Shown here: piece after piece, positions 38,695 to 48,825 of the stretch
Numbering within the stretch: the first letter of the stretch is position 1
How the letters are laid out: every line of letters begins with the position of its first letter
NCBI GenBank assembly: GCA_027493625.1
Contig: JAOSKM010000002.1
Location: 124,001 to 188,000, forward strand
Direction: 5' to 3'
From: Planctomycetota bacterium
Lineage (GTDB): Bacteria; Planctomycetota; UBA8742; UBA2392
Length of the DNA: 64,000 nt
The notes under the pieces: generated by a model
What the model saw: only the letters and a program-made list of their open reading frames with translations
What the model was told of the DNA's origin: nothing
Database searches by the model: none
Made by a program: the position numbers and the translations under genes

Positions 38695-41691
38695 TTAGAA
38701 CTCCTCTTCCTCTTCTTCGCCTCCGCCCTCGAGTTCTTTTTCCAGCGTCTTCACGCGCGGATGGTTGGGGTCGAGCTTCTTGGCCAGTTCCAACGCCTTG
38801 CGGCCTTTCTCCAGTTCGTCGGCCTGCAGCCAGGTGGCCGCTATGTCGCACAGGGCGTTCACCTCGGCGGCCAGGGCTTCCTCGGGCGTGTCGCCCTTGG
38901 CCAGGCGGCGCACGTACTCGAAGCTTTCGACCGCCTTGTCCCACTGCTTCAGCTTGCGCAGCGCGAAGCCGCGGTACTGGTGGGTACGGGCGTCAAGCGG
39001 TGCCACGTTCACGGCCTGCTCGGCCGTTTCGGCCATCTTGCTCCAGTTGCGGCCTGGGTCGTAGACGTTCTGGATCAGCCACAGGCGGATGTTCAGGTTG
39101 TTTTCATCGACGCTCATCCACTTCTCGGCGGCCGCCACGGCCAACTCGTTTTCGCCGGATTGCTGGTACAGCTGATACTGGTAGGCGTAGGGTTGCGGGT
39201 TTTCGGGAAAGGCGCGCTGGGCCTCCTTCAGCCAGTGCAGGGTCATGCCCAGGTTGCGCTCCTGCTGCGCGAGCTGCGCCATGGTCAGGTAGGTCTGGAA
39301 ATCCTCCAGCCCGCAGCCGAGCGCCTTGTCCAGCGCCTCGCGCATCTTTTTGCCGCGCTCTTCGCGCGGGAGTTTCTCGTCACCACGGGCCAGCATGGCC
39401 GTGCAGTACCAGTAGATCGCACCCTGGGCGCCCTTCTCCTGGTCCGCGCCGGCGCGCTTGGCCAGGCCCAGGAATGTCTCGGCATCGAAGCGTGAGCCCT
39501 GCTGGGTGTAGGCCAGCGCCAGCTGCAACAGGTCTTCGGTGGCGGCCTCGCCGTCCTCGTACTTGAAGTACAGGTCGTCGGTGCGGTCCGGGCTGACTAG
39601 CGGGATCATGCGCAGGTGCGCGATGCGCTCGTCGCGCACATAGTTGCGGAAGCCCTTGTCGAAGGCCTCGGGCTCCATCTCCAGGCAGGCGCGGAACACT
39701 TCCTCGGGCGTCTTCTTCTGGCCGAACATCTCGATCATGCTGCGCACCTTGCCCAGGCCGCCCAGCTTCTTGTCAATGAACTCCAGCATCACGTTGCCGA
39801 GGTAGTAGGCGAACAGCACCTTGCTGCCGTCGCGGAACCACTCGTTGAACTTCTTCACGCTGGGGATGTCGTCCATGTGGTAGTGCATGAACAACTGGTC
39901 TTCCATGTGGCGCTCCCACTCCGGGCGGGTGCGCTTTTCCTCGTAGACGCTGCTGCCTTCCGCCAGCCAGCGCGGGATCTGGCCGTTGCTGATCTGCAGC
40001 TGGAACACGTGGTCCATCTCGTGGCGCAGGGTGCTGGCCCAGTTGTAGCTGCCGGGCGGGCGCGCCGAGGGTGAGTCCAGCGTCACCAGCTGCCCGAAGC
40101 ACGCGCCCAGGGCCGGCAGGCCGGTGATGCCCACGGTGCGCACCTCGAAGTCCTCGTGGCGGTTGAAGGCCTCGATCACGATCGGCGTGCGCGGCGTGAA
40201 GTCGTACTTCTTGGTCATCGAGTCCCAGGAGGCGTTCAGGTGCTCGATGTACAAATCCTTCATCACCGGCGCCTCGGACTTGTGCACCAGCAGGCGCCAG
40301 CGCCCGTCCTCGGTCACCACGCGCTCGAAGTTCTTGTAGCTGTCCAGCAGGGTCAGCAGGTTCACGGTCTGCAGGTTGTTGCGCAGGGGGTCCTTGTCCA
40401 GCGCGACCTCGAGCGACTTCTTGCCCAGCTCATCGTCGCCGAAGTTCATGGCCGCCATGCCCTGGCCCTTGTAGGCGGTCCAGTGCTCGGGGTTGCACTC
40501 CAGCGCCTTCTTGTACAGCGGCAGAGCCTCCACATAGCGGAAGCGCTCGCTCAGCCCGTCGGCCAGGATCTCGTAGAAGCGCGCGGGCTTGGGGTTGACC
40601 GCCAGCATGGCCTGCTCGGCCGCGCTGTAGACGTCCTTCAGGCCCAGCGTCGCGCCGTGCAGGGCCTTGGCGCCCAGGGCTTCCTCATGGTTCGGGTTCA
40701 GCTTGAGGGCGCGTTCGTAGTCTTTCCTGCCCAGGTCGTACTGGTCGGTGCTGATGTACTTGACCGCGCGGAAGGCCAGCGCCTCGGGATGGTCCGGGTT
40801 GATCTTCAGCGCTTCGTCCAGCTCCTTGATGCCCGCGCCGCTGCGCCAGCGATAGTAATGGATCTGCGCCGTGCGCAGACGCATCAGGGCCGAGCTGCCG
40901 TTGTGCTTGAGATACGGGCCGGCGTAATTCACCTGCGCGCTGGAGTCGTGGTTCTGCTCCAGGTACAGCTGCGCCATCCAGGCACAACTGCGCTCATGGT
41001 ACTCGTCGGCCGTCAGGGCATTGCCCCAGCAGTCATTGGCGTCGTGCAGGCGATGCAGCCAGTAATAGGCCTCGCCGCCGCTTGACCACAGGTCGGCCAG
41101 CTCGGGCTGGCGGCCCTGGCTCTTGTCGATCTTCAAGGCCGCGCGCTGCGCCATCAGCACTTCGCGCACCGCGCCGTACTCTTTGGCCGCGTCGGCGTAC
41201 AGGCCCTTCAGCCGCAGCACGTTGCCTTTCAGCAGATGGGCGTCGATGCCCGCCAGCGGGTTCGCCGATGCAAGCAGTTGCTCCGCGAGCTTCTCCGCGG
41301 CCGTGAAGTCGCCCATCAGCAGTTGCAGTCGCGCCAGCCGCACCAGTGTGGCGTCTTCGACCTGCTTGCTGTCTTCAATGCACTTTTCGAGGGCCTTGAC
41401 CGCCAGCTTGTAGTCGCCGGTCTGGGCGTAGCTTTCCGCCAGGCCGCGCGCGGCGGCCTGGTTGTCGGGCTGGTCCTTTAAGACCTTCTTGAACTCGAGC
41501 TTGGCGGCCTTGTAACGGCCGGTGTCCAGGGCCAGCTCGGCATCGGGCAGTCCTGCGGATTCCTCTTCTTCTTCGTCGTCGCCGGCGAAAAGCTGCGGCG
41601 GGTTCGCCCCACGCAGGTAGTCGGGCACCTGGTTGGCCAGTGCAAACGGCGAGAATGACGCAAGCAGAAGCCCGGCAAGCAGATAGCGCAT
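38695..41691 (-). CDS. Exported TPR protein with HExxH metallopeptidase-like domain
   Basis: A 998-residue protein. A signal peptide (about residues 1-19, LLAGLLLASFSPFALA) is followed by TPR repeats (about 45-440). A gluzincin-like segment is next: LRHEMDHVFQLQISNGQIPRW with LAEGSSVYEEKR (HEMDH about residue 560; the later Glu likely the third zinc ligand). More TPR repeats close the protein, with an acidic tail (GGGEEEEEEF). It resembles the peptidase MA family. ATG 41691 follows GGAGG. Whether it is an active protease or a scaffold is untested. Confidence 0.85.
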   Translation of the reverse strand: MRYLLAGLLLASFSPFALANQVPDYLRGANPPQLFAGDDEEEEESAGLPDAELALDTGRYKAAKLEFKKVLKDQPDNQAAARGLAESYAQTGDYKLAVKALEKCIEDSKQVEDATLVRLARLQLLMGDFTAAEKLAEQLLASANPLAGIDAHLLKGNVLRLKGLYADAAKEYGAVREVLMAQRAALKIDKSQGRQPELADLWSSGGEAYYWLHRLHDANDCWGNALTADEYHERSCAWMAQLYLEQNHDSSAQVNYAGPYLKHNGSSALMRLRTAQIHYYRWRSGAGIKELDEALKINPDHPEALAFRAVKYISTDQYDLGRKDYERALKLNPNHEEALGAKALHGATLGLKDVYSAAEQAMLAVNPKPARFYEILADGLSERFRYVEALPLYKKALECNPEHWTAYKGQGMAAMNFGDDELGKKSLEVALDKDPLRNNLQTVNLLTLLDSYKNFERVVTEDGRWRLLVHKSEAPVMKDLYIEHLNASWDSMTKKYDFTPRTPIVIEAFNRHEDFEVRTVGITGLPALGACFGQLVTLDSPSARPPGSYNWASTLRHEMDHVFQLQISNGQIPRWLAEGSSVYEEKRTRPEWERHMEDQLFMHYHMDDIPSVKKFNEWFRDGSKVLFAYYLGNVMLEFIDKKLGGLGKVRSMIEMFGQKKTPEEVFRACLEMEPEAFDKGFRNYVRDERIAHLRMIPLVSPDRTDDLYFKYEDGEAATEDLLQLALAYTQQGSRFDAETFLGLAKRAGADQEKGAQGAIYWYCTAMLARGDEKLPREERGKKMREALDKALGCGLEDFQTYLTMAQLAQQERNLGMTLHWLKEAQRAFPENPQPYAYQYQLYQQSGENELAVAAAEKWMSVDENNLNIRLWLIQNVYDPGRNWSKMAETAEQAVNVAPLDARTHQYRGFALRKLKQWDKAVESFEYVRRLAKGDTPEEALAAEVNALCDIAATWLQADELEKGRKALELAKKLDPNHPRVKTLEKELEGGGEEEEEEF

Positions 41692-41919
41692 GAAAACCTC
41701 CAAGCAGTTAACGAGCGCCCAGGGGCGCTCCTTCCATATTACGCACAGCCGCACGCAAGCGTTCACCAAAAAGGCCCGCTTGCCGGGACAAGCCGAAGCG
41801 CTGCCATGCAGCTGGTACCGATCCCGAGCGACTCAGCATGGAGGCGGTTGGACATCGTGTGGGTCGCGGCTAGAATTCGCGTCCCCCACAACAGCCAATC
41901 ATCTAGCCGGAGACCGAGG

Positions 41920-43608
41920 ATGAAGCCGGACCTTGAGATCGCACGCGCCGCCAAACTGGAACCGATCGAGAACGTCGCCAAGCGCTACGGCATCCAGCGC
42001 GATGACCTCGAGCTTTACGGCGACGTAAAGGCCAAGGTGAAGCTTTCGATCCTCGACCGGCTGAAGGATCGCCCCAACGGCAAGTACATCGACATCACCG
42101 CCATCAGCCCCACGCCCCTCGGCGAAGGCAAAACCACCAACACCGTCGGCGTCACCATGGGCCTCACGCACATCGGCAAGAAGGCCGCCTGCGTGATCCG
42201 CCAGGCCAGCCTCGGCCCGGTGTTCGGCATCAAGGGCGGCGCGGCCGGCGGCGGCCAGGCGCAGGTGATCCCGCCTGAGGACCTGAACATTCACCTCACC
42301 GGCGACATCCACGCCGTGCAGGCCGCCAACAACCTGGCCTGCGCCTTCCTCGATAACCACCTGTTCAACGGCAACGCCCTGGGCATCGACCCCGACACCA
42401 TCAACATCCGCCGCGGCATGGACATCAATGACCGCGACCTGCGCAACATCATTACCGGCCTGCGCGACAACGGCATCCCGCGCGAAACCGGCTTCGACAT
42501 CGCTGTCGCCAGCGAAGTCATGGCAATCCTCGCGCTCGCCGAAAACCTGCAGGACCTGCGCCGCCGCCTCGGCCGCATGGTGGTGGGCTTCAACCATGAG
42601 GGCAAGGCCGTCACCTGCGAGGACATCAAGGTCGCGGGCGCCATGACGGCGATCCTGCGCGACGCGATCAAGCCGAACATCCTGCAGACCATCGGCGGCA
42701 GCCTCGCCTTCGTGCACTGCGGGCCGTTCGCCAACATCGCCCACGGCAATTCCAGCGTGGTGGCGGACCGCGTGGCCCTGAAGGTGGCGGATTACGTCGT
42801 GACCGAGTCCGGCTTCGGCGCCGACATGGGCGCCGAGAAGTTCATGAACATCAAGTGCCGCCAGAGCGGCCTGGTGCCGGATGCCGTGGGCCTGGTCGCC
42901 ACGGTGCGCGCGCTGAAATCCAACAGCGGCAAGTTCAAGGTGGTCGCCGGCAAGCCCCTGCCCGAGGGCCTGGTGAAGGAAGACCTCAATGCGCTGGCCG
43001 AGGGCATGCCCAACCTGACACGCCACATCCGCAACTGCGTGGGCTTCGGCCTGCCGGTGGTGGTGGGCATCAACGTGTTCGGCACCGAGACCGAGAAAGA
43101 ACTCGAAATGGTGCGCAAGGCCGCCATGGCCGCAGGCGCCCACGACTGCGTGATCAGCGAGGTGTTCGCCAAGGGCGGCGAGGGCGGCGCGGCGTTCGCG
43201 AGCGCGCTGGTGAAAGCCTGCGATGAGCCCAAGAAGTTCCAGCTTACCTATGACAGCGACGCCCCGATCAAGAAGAAGGCCGAGGCAATCGCCACCAAGA
43301 TCTACGGCGCGGCCGGCGTGAACTGGAGCCCCGAGGCCAGCAAGCGCATCAAGGCGTTTGAAGAAGCCGGCTTCGGCAAGCTGAGCGTGTGCATGGCCAA
43401 GACCCAATACAGCTTCAGCCACGACCCCAAGCTGCTGGGCGCGCCGGAAGGCTGGACGCTGCCGATCCGCGACGCCAGGCTGAGCGCGGGCGCGGGCTTC
43501 GTGTACCTGATCTGCGGAGACATGATGACCATGCCCGGCCTCGGCAAAACCCCCGGCGGCCAGAACATAGACATCAACGAAAAGGGCGAAATCATCGGCA
43601 TGTTCTAG
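41920..43608 (+). CDS. fhs: Formate-tetrahydrofolate ligase
   Basis: Activates formate to 10-formyl-THF using ATP in one-carbon metabolism. The 562-residue protein has the ATP site TPLGEGKTTNTVGV (about residues 65-78) and the family stretches VFGIKGGAAGGGQAQV, RRGMDINDRDLRNI and FGADMGAEKFMNIKCR. The start at 41920 (MKPDLEIARAA) is chosen. No other one-carbon gene is adjacent. A strong terminator hairpin follows. Confidence 0.97.
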   Translation: MKPDLEIARAAKLEPIENVAKRYGIQRDDLELYGDVKAKVKLSILDRLKDRPNGKYIDITAISPTPLGEGKTTNTVGVTMGLTHIGKKAACVIRQASLGPVFGIKGGAAGGGQAQVIPPEDLNIHLTGDIHAVQAANNLACAFLDNHLFNGNALGIDPDTINIRRGMDINDRDLRNIITGLRDNGIPRETGFDIAVASEVMAILALAENLQDLRRRLGRMVVGFNHEGKAVTCEDIKVAGAMTAILRDAIKPNILQTIGGSLAFVHCGPFANIAHGNSSVVADRVALKVADYVVTESGFGADMGAEKFMNIKCRQSGLVPDAVGLVATVRALKSNSGKFKVVAGKPLPEGLVKEDLNALAEGMPNLTRHIRNCVGFGLPVVVGINVFGTETEKELEMVRKAAMAAGAHDCVISEVFAKGGEGGAAFASALVKACDEPKKFQLTYDSDAPIKKKAEAIATKIYGAAGVNWSPEASKRIKAFEEAGFGKLSVCMAKTQYSFSHDPKLLGAPEGWTLPIRDARLSAGAGFVYLICGDMMTMPGLGKTPGGQNIDINEKGEIIGMF

Positions 43609-43697
43609 GCAAAAACAGAGCCCCGCCCGAAAGTGGGGACACCCGCCCGCGGCGGGTGAAGCGACCCGGCACCAATTGCCGCAGGATCAAAACCCAA

Positions 43698-43726
43698 GGG
43701 CGGCCAAACGGCCGCCCCTGTTTATT
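43698..43726 (+). terminator. Terminator after fhs
   Basis: GGGCGGCC pairs perfectly with GGCCGCCC around an AAAC loop (43698-43717), followed by CTGTTTATT. It lies about 90 bp past the fhs stop. Confidence 0.75.
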
Positions 43727-43770
43727 CCACCCGCAAGGCATCGGGCCGATGCGGTGATAGCCCTTCAATC

Positions 43771-45729
43771 CTAGCCGCCGGTGAGGACGACTTTCTCAGT
43801 ACCCGGCAGAGAGAAGGTCACTTTCTGCTTCTTGCCGTGGATGCCGTTCGCTGTGTAGCTCACTTCGTAGGTTCCCGGCGGCAGTCCGCCGAGCAGACAA
43901 TTGCCGTTGTCGTTGAAGGTGAAGTGCTGCGAGATATCGGACTCAACGTGCTTCAGGTCCCCATGCGTGTATGGTGAACAACCGCTGCCATCCAGCAGCA
44001 CGCTGTGCAACTCGGGTACAGCAATCTCAATCAGTTGCTCGCCGGCCTTCAGTGTCGCTTCGAGCTGGGCCAGCACCCATCCCGTGTGGTGGGCGGAGCG
44101 CAGGCGGAACCGATACTCGCCGGGTTGCAATGCGGCGACTCGTTCAGCCCTTTCCCTGGGGCGAATTGAACTTGAGACGCTGCGCCATTCAGCGAACTCG
44201 GGGCCCTTTGAACAGTCCAGCGCCAACCAGCTGGAAGACGGAGGAGGGTTTGTGATCGAGACGCGGAGCATGCACCCCGCCTCGAACTTCAGGCTCACCT
44301 CGGTATCAACGCCTGGCCGAAATCTACTCTCTACGAATCCAAGCCATCCGTTGTGCATGCTCACAATCGCTTCCTGCGGGAATGACTGGGCGTCACCTGG
44401 TCGCAGAATCAGCAAGAAGCGACTGTCGGAATACTCCCACACCCTGCATGAGAGATACCTGCCTTTCAGGCTGTCCCGAACGGTGAATTGTTCATTTTCG
44501 ATGCGGACATCTTTGGGGCGTTCGACGTTTATGATCAGCCCGCTGGCCTGATCCGGCGCCGGCACTTCAAGTTCGACCTTCCCGGGCGAGTTTCCCAGCA
44601 CGACACGAGTGCTGCACAGCAACTCAGATTCACCGATCACACCGATGGCGTACTCCCCTTCCAATTCATCGTTCACAACAAACTTGCCCGACTCCTGATC
44701 GACATCGATGCGTACGACTGGCGCTGACCGCGAGTCCTGCAGCAATTCCGCGTCCGTCGCGCCGGCAACCACCTTCGCCGCGTACACGCTGTAGTAGCGC
44801 GGGCGCGGTCCCTCAAACTTCACCACGCCGGTCAGGACTGCGTCTGTTCCAAGCTTCAGAACCACGGCGGGGGTGCTGTCGTTAACCTCAACCACCACGG
44901 GCTCGCTCCTGCCGCCAGATGAGCCCGCATCCGCCCGAATCTCAACCCGCCCCAGCGGCAGCCGGATCTTCGCGCTCTTGCCGACAGTGACGGAGGTGGA
45001 GTCGGTTCTTGACTCGAACGTCCAACTCACCCTGCAGCTGCTCGAGGTCGCACCCTCCACCAGCACCTCCACCTGCCGCGCCCGTGCAACCGTAAGGGTG
45101 ATCTCTTCGCCGACCTTCACCGGCCGCGACATGGTGTCGGTCCGGCCCTCCAGCAGGAAGTCCTGCGAGCGCATACTGAGCTGCGCGTGCTCGCCAGGCA
45201 GGCCGACGAACTCAATGCGACCGTTGACGTCGCTGGTTTGAATGTGCGTAGCCTGCTGTTCGAGCTTCCATCGCACGTAGGAGTGGCGCAACTTTGCCAC
45301 CATGTACTCTTCGTCGGTCTCGAAGTCAGCACGCCGCGGATACTTCAGCTCTTCCCTGTTGCCTTCAGTGGCCAGGCTCAACTCAAGGCCCTCGACAGGC
45401 GCGCCCTGGAGGTCCGCCACCAGCACGGTGACTTTCCCATCGCCGGTTATTGGCTCAGGCAGCACGATCCCATCGATGATGACTTGTGAACCGGCCGGAT
45501 TGACAGGGGCCGGGTCGGCCGCCGCGGGGGGAGCCGACGTACTCGGCGGCTCAAGGAGTGTCGAAGCCAGCGGCCCCGTGGCGCCTTCACGCGAGCCATC
45601 CGGGTCGGCCAGAGGTGCCAGTGCGGGGCGCGAAGGTAGCGCTTCGTCTCCGCCGCGCGCCAGCCAGCCCGTCGCAACGCCTGCAACCAGCGCCAGAAGG
45701 ATCATGCCGAGCCAGTGTGGTGTGCGCAT
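43771..45729 (-). CDS. Membrane-anchored exported protein with beta-sandwich repeats (paralogue 1)
   Basis: A 652-residue protein starting MRTPHWLGMILLALVAG, a hydrophobic segment that is likely an uncleaved anchor or signal, then an Ala/Pro/Glu-rich linker. The rest is a string of beta-rich segments with features of carboxypeptidase-regulatory-like or Ig-like domains, for example FTFNDNGNCLLGGLPPGTYEV near the C-terminus and DVNGRIEFVGLPGEHAQLSM near residue 166. No catalytic motif. The next gene upstream begins with the same MRTPHWL and has a similar plan. Confidence 0.75.
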   Translation of the reverse strand: MRTPHWLGMILLALVAGVATGWLARGGDEALPSRPALAPLADPDGSREGATGPLASTLLEPPSTSAPPAAADPAPVNPAGSQVIIDGIVLPEPITGDGKVTVLVADLQGAPVEGLELSLATEGNREELKYPRRADFETDEEYMVAKLRHSYVRWKLEQQATHIQTSDVNGRIEFVGLPGEHAQLSMRSQDFLLEGRTDTMSRPVKVGEEITLTVARARQVEVLVEGATSSSCRVSWTFESRTDSTSVTVGKSAKIRLPLGRVEIRADAGSSGGRSEPVVVEVNDSTPAVVLKLGTDAVLTGVVKFEGPRPRYYSVYAAKVVAGATDAELLQDSRSAPVVRIDVDQESGKFVVNDELEGEYAIGVIGESELLCSTRVVLGNSPGKVELEVPAPDQASGLIINVERPKDVRIENEQFTVRDSLKGRYLSCRVWEYSDSRFLLILRPGDAQSFPQEAIVSMHNGWLGFVESRFRPGVDTEVSLKFEAGCMLRVSITNPPPSSSWLALDCSKGPEFAEWRSVSSSIRPRERAERVAALQPGEYRFRLRSAHHTGWVLAQLEATLKAGEQLIEIAVPELHSVLLDGSGCSPYTHGDLKHVESDISQHFTFNDNGNCLLGGLPPGTYEVSYTANGIHGKKQKVTFSLPGTEKVVLTGG

Positions 45730-45818
45730 AAGTGCCGCTCCTGCTGTCCTGAGATTCGCATCGTAACTTTTGCGGCGATGCTTTGCGCGCGCATTGCAGA
45801 CCGCACGACGGAGTTCCG

Positions 45819-47750
45819 CTATCTCAGGCGCGTGGTCGTGTTACCTTGCACTGTTACGCTGCGCTGCAGCTCATCCCGCGGCCGGCTTCGCAGCCGGTAC
45901 TTCAGCGTGTAGCTGCCGGTCGGCACATGCGGCAGGATGCAGCGACCGTCCTGGCCGAACTGCAGTCGGTACTCCCTGCTGTCCTCACCAGCGGGCTGCA
46001 GCTTCAACTCGTACACCTCTTCGGCCGGGGCTTCGATCACCAGCTCGAACATCTCGGGCAGTCTCAGTGTGACTTCGCGCGTCTCACCGGCTCGCAGTGT
46101 CAGCACCTTGCGTGCCAGCAGCATGCCGTAGAATTCGGGATGCTCGACCTGCAACTCCACACGGCCGGGCTGACCCTTGAATTTCTCACTCTTGTCAGCC
46201 CTTGTGAACGAGCCTGACTCTGCGTTCCCGGTGTCCAGCCATTTCAGATAGGCCTGTACGTGTCGGTTCAACGTCTCCGGGCGGCCTTCCAGCCGCACCT
46301 GCAGCTCAAAGGGCGACTCGAAGTGGAATCGCAGCGTGGACCTGCCGACCTCGCGCGTGATCGTTCCAAGCGGGTGCCAGGTCGCTCTGATCGCCGTGGC
46401 CCCCTCTGCCCCCAGCAGCAGGTAGCGGCCGGACGACAGCTTCCAGACCCGGCGAACGTGGTCAGCCGACGCCCGTCCGTCTTTCGCAGCCGTCAAGGCT
46501 TCAAAGTACAGCGCACCCGGCTGGCCCCTGTCTGGCGGACCTTCCACCTCGCACACGATGCCGGCCGTCTCGCCAGGCGCGCTGAATTCGACCTCGATCG
46601 TGTTGGTGCCGGCGACCGCGTCCACCCGCCTGATCTCGGACTGGCCCTGCGTCAGCGCCACCTGGACCAGGTACGGGCCCGGCGCCAGGTCCGCGGCCTG
46701 GTATTCGTGCGGCTGCTGATAGAGCTGCTCCAGCGGCGTTGCAAGCCGGCGTCGCTCGTCGAAATGCTCTGCATCGGCTAAGCCCGCACGAACAGGCGCC
46801 AGAAGAACGCACTCATTCCATTGCGGCACGCCGCCCGTGAACTTCACCCGCACACGCACACGCGCCACCGCATTCAACCGCAAGGTCAGCGGCGCCAATT
46901 CGCCGTCATCCGGCACCGTCACTTTGACCGCTTCGCAGGTGTGGCGGCCGTCCCTGGCGTGGGCGCGGACGGTCCAGTCGCCCGGCCTGAGCCGCAGTTC
47001 GGCGATTTCACCGGGCAGCAGCTCGAGGGTGGTCGGTTCGGCGTAGTCAGCGTAGCGTGCGAACACGCGCAGCGGACCGGCGTCTGCGGGGGCCTCAACC
47101 GTGACGCGCAGGCCCCCATGGGGCCGGACGCCCCATGTCACGCTGTCACCGGGTTTCAGCGCTTCGGTAGGCCCCTGCGCCGTCAGTGCATGACCCGGGA
47201 GCGCCGCCCCCATTCTATAGGGGACATCGACCAGGCCGCTGAATACGGCTTCGCCCCGGGCGTCCGTCTCGAGCGCCTGTGAGTGCCGGCGCAGCTGCAC
47301 CATGGTCTTTGCGGTGCCGAGATTGTTCTCGGCCAGGCTGCGCCAGAACTCGTCCTCCGGCGCCCAGATATCGGCCCGTCCGCTGCTGCGACCCCACGGC
47401 AGGATTGGGTACAGCTCGATGCGCACACCCGCGAGCGGCATGCCATCAGCGTTGACGGCGCGGGCGGTGATGCTGCCCGGCATGGGCTCCAGGTCGGCCA
47501 GTCCCCACTGTTTCAGGGCTTCAATCAGCGGGTCGTGGTCGGGCGCGACAGGTGTTGCGGGTACGGATGGCTCGGCCGGGTCGGCGCTCGCCGGCAGAGG
47601 GGCAGTCATTCGTGACATCTCTGCGTCCGGCTGCTCATGCGTCTCCACGGCGGGACGCGCGGATTCCCGCATTGGAACCATGCTGTAGCCCAGGCCCACC
47701 CCAACTCCCAACACCAGCAGCAGAGAAACCAACCAATGGGGTGTGCGCAT
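45819..47750 (-). CDS. Membrane-anchored exported protein with beta-sandwich repeats (paralogue 2)
   Basis: A 643-residue protein, starting MRTPHWLVSLLLVLGVGVG like paralogue 1 (89 bp downstream). Beta-rich domains follow, with QALETDARGEAVFSGLVDVPYR and a C-terminal GQDGRCILPHVPTGSYTLKYRL that matches the DGxCxLxxVPxGxYxLxY style of carboxypeptidase-regulatory-like modules. The two genes are a tandem duplication with extensive divergence. A role in cell-surface or secreted structure is inferred from location only. Confidence 0.75.
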   Translation of the reverse strand: MRTPHWLVSLLLVLGVGVGLGYSMVPMRESARPAVETHEQPDAEMSRMTAPLPASADPAEPSVPATPVAPDHDPLIEALKQWGLADLEPMPGSITARAVNADGMPLAGVRIELYPILPWGRSSGRADIWAPEDEFWRSLAENNLGTAKTMVQLRRHSQALETDARGEAVFSGLVDVPYRMGAALPGHALTAQGPTEALKPGDSVTWGVRPHGGLRVTVEAPADAGPLRVFARYADYAEPTTLELLPGEIAELRLRPGDWTVRAHARDGRHTCEAVKVTVPDDGELAPLTLRLNAVARVRVRVKFTGGVPQWNECVLLAPVRAGLADAEHFDERRRLATPLEQLYQQPHEYQAADLAPGPYLVQVALTQGQSEIRRVDAVAGTNTIEVEFSAPGETAGIVCEVEGPPDRGQPGALYFEALTAAKDGRASADHVRRVWKLSSGRYLLLGAEGATAIRATWHPLGTITREVGRSTLRFHFESPFELQVRLEGRPETLNRHVQAYLKWLDTGNAESGSFTRADKSEKFKGQPGRVELQVEHPEFYGMLLARKVLTLRAGETREVTLRLPEMFELVIEAPAEEVYELKLQPAGEDSREYRLQFGQDGRCILPHVPTGSYTLKYRLRSRPRDELQRSVTVQGNTTTRLR

Positions 47751-47821
47751 GGTTACTCCGGTGTTGCCAGCCGTGAGACTGTTGTTGTAACTTCCGGCCT
47801 CGGGATCCGTTGGAGAATGTC

Positions 47822-48313
47822 GTGACGCGCGCTACTGCACAGTCGAAAGGTGAAGCAGCCTACCGCTACGCGGACGCGCAACTGGGTGTTCCGGCGCCGC
47901 GCGTGCGCAAGGGCTGGCGTGAATGGCCGGTGATACGCTGGGTGCTCAACGGCCGCACGCCTACGCTTTGGACCTATTCGCGGCTGTGCCTGCTGCTGGG
48001 TTTGATCTCGCTGGTGGCCGGCTTTCTGCTTGGCACACTCGGCGCGGTTTTCTTTGCGGTTGTCTTCGAGGAAGGCGGGGCCGGTTTTTCGGTCAGCGCT
48101 ATCATCTCGGCCTTTACGTTCAGCACGCCCGGCGCGCTCTTCATTGTAGGCTCCGGCCTGCTGGCTTACCTCGCCGCTCGCAACGATCGTGAGGCCGGGT
48201 CCGAGGTGGTGGAAGCCGCTCTCGAAGCACCGCTCAGACCGGTGGCCGGCATCGTGCCGAAGATGGACCTGGGCGAGTACGAAGAACACAAGAGCGACGA
48301 TCCCGCCCGCTAG
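47822..48313 (+). CDS. Membrane protein, unknown function
   Basis: A 163-residue protein from GTG 47822, preceded by GGAG. It has an N-terminal soluble part ending in WREWPVIRWVLNGRTP and two hydrophobic helices: LLLGLISLVAGFLLGTLGAVFF and FIVGSGLLAYLA. The C-terminus is short and acidic (HKSDDPAR). No family was recognised. It is divergent from the tandem exported paralogues. It is followed by 500 bp of repeat DNA before dodecin. Confidence 0.7.
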   Translation: MTRATAQSKGEAAYRYADAQLGVPAPRVRKGWREWPVIRWVLNGRTPTLWTYSRLCLLLGLISLVAGFLLGTLGAVFFAVVFEEGGAGFSVSAIISAFTFSTPGALFIVGSGLLAYLAARNDREAGSEVVEAALEAPLRPVAGIVPKMDLGEYEEHKSDDPAR

Positions 48314-48374
48314 TACGGTGTGTGGCGAGTTCTCCGCCAGTTGCACTCTGTCCATACTCGTTTCCAACAGCAAA

Positions 48375-48635
48375 CAGGCCACGAAAACACGAAAGCACAA
48401 AACAATTGCACACGAAAACTGCACGCAGCTTTTGTGGCAGTACCTTTTGTGTTTTTGTGCTTTCGGGGCCCATTGACGCAAAGAGTGCGAAGGTCGCATA
48501 GAACTGCGGGGCGGCGCCAGGATACTCCGTGTTCTCTGCACCCTCTCGCTCTCGCCAAGGCCTCAGCGCGCAGGCGGCGCGATGCAGCGGTTGCAGTGCT
48601 TCGCGGTCCTTGGCGGCTCTTCGCGGTTACCGCGT
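48375..48635. repeat. Long imperfect hairpin, CACGAAAACAC type (copy 2)
   Basis: Homologous to 36455-36640: same GCCACGAAAACACG start, a CTTTTGTGGCAGTACC centre, and the CTTCGCGGTCCTTGGCGGC end. The 48314-48825 gap has no gene seen. Confidence 0.75.
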
Positions 48636-48825
48636 CGTACGACACTTTCAACTGTCGCAAGACTCAGTTAACGGCGTACCAGGTGCAATGCGTAAGGGCT
48701 CAGACACTTTCCGGTCTGCAGACCGAATCTCCTCAAAACGTACTGACACACCGGCGAATCCGGTTTCTGTGGATGCGCGCGCGCCTGGGCCGCATTTGGC
48801 CCCTGTACCCTTACAGGAGAATGCC

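Noticed and set aside
38612..39566. Extension of the FtsB-like protein by about 300 residues
   Set aside because: It is antisense to the TPR-metallopeptidase gene, has Arg/Pro/Ser-rich shadow composition and lacks any domain.
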